This document shows positions 63,656-64,000 of a DNA stretch of 64,000 nt, one piece after another. The DNA lies in the NCBI GenBank assembly GCA_917880885.1, contig OU862906.1, forward strand, positions 60,616,665-60,680,664, read 5' to 3'. The translations under genes and the position numbers were made by a program. The DNA comes from Limnephilus marmoratus (Eukaryota; Arthropoda; Insecta; Trichoptera; Limnephilidae). The notes under the pieces were generated by a model. It made no database searches, was not told where the DNA came from, and worked only from the letters and a program-made list of their open reading frames with translations. How positions within the stretch are numbered: the first letter of the stretch is position 1; every line of letters starts with the position of its first letter.

Positions 63656-64000
63656 ACGATGAGTAGAAAAAGTAAGTTGATTATGAAGTTGTAGAAGAAT
63701 ACGAAATTATTTTTTTTAACTTTTTAGTGCATTTTAAGTCGTTTTTGTTTTGTTAAATTTTTTGTTTATTTTTTGATTTTTAGTGAATCTGAAGTACACT
63801 AACTAATTTGTCTGAATATGGGTAGACCTACTAAACGTGCTGCTCATATGAGACAGACATAATTTGACCATAAAGACGTTAGGGTCAAATTAAGAGATTC
63901 GGCCGAGTATCATTAATTTACTCCTAAGAATTGAAGAGTTCCGTTACTTTGTCAAGGATCCCATAATCAGAACCTAACCAAACTCTCATCAAACATCAAT
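63656..64000 (-). repeat. copy of the 51.1-51.6 kb repeat, cut by window edge
   Basis: GATGAGTAGAAAAAGTAAGT, GAAGTTGTAGAAGAATACGA, TTTTTAGTGAATCTGAAGTA and CAGAACCTAACCAAACTCTC match 51,360-51,620 inverted. It continues beyond the window. Confidence 0.8.

Overview
The window is eukaryotic, very probably from an insect with a large, repeat-rich genome. It is AT-rich, it has an intron-flanked exon of an ABC-transporter gene, and it is saturated with arthropod-type transposons. The RTE-type LINE, the Helitron ends and the repeat containing the 51.5 kb foldback resemble what I know from Lepidoptera, but the sequence alone does not fix the order. I see no operons, phage, CRISPR or bacterial features.

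Layout. 1-6 kb: a LINE 3' remnant, a decayed mariner, and a SINE split by a TIR element. 6-12 kb: an unassigned GC-rich block, a 230-bp MITE, RTE and LINE-A fragments on the minus strand, and an 891-bp solo LTR with its own TATA/initiator promoter. 14-20 kb: a Helitron-like purine-rich element, the only recognisable host exon (ABCG-type Walker A exon, minus strand, 15,665-15,782), a hAT MITE with a second TIR element inside it, and another LINE-A. 20.8-24.3 kb: a three-level nest (R1-type LINE inside a TIR element inside a mariner). 24.9-27.7 kb: a pogo-like MITE, an internally deleted mariner inside a SINE, and a Helitron-like end. 28.0-34.1 kb: a roughly 154-bp tandem repeat opened by a full-length Ty3/gypsy element of the CsRn1 type (28,460-33,127, minus strand) with nearly identical LTRs. 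34-50 kb: several SINE families, MITEs, Helitrons, LINE fragments and a foldback element with hammerhead-like cores. 50-64 kb: 36-bp minisatellites, a long foldback, Helitrons, a DDE transposase relic, hAT and PIF/Harbinger-like MITEs.

How the parts relate. No intact autonomous transposon is visible except the gypsy element, whose pol is broken by one in-frame TAG. LINE-A and one SINE family (called SINE-L here) share a 3' tail of about 100 bp that folds into two nested stems. One LINE-A copy carries a compensatory base-pair change in the inner stem, which supports a functional RNA structure used by both. Other local names: SINE-T (tRNA-headed, about 420 bp), SINE-V (tRNA-headed, copies at 44 and 62 kb), MITE-A (230-bp family), R3 (unclassified family containing TTTGTCGAGAGATTTTTGC).

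Limits: boundaries of decayed repeats are approximate, family names rest on motifs recognised by eye, and no database search was possible.
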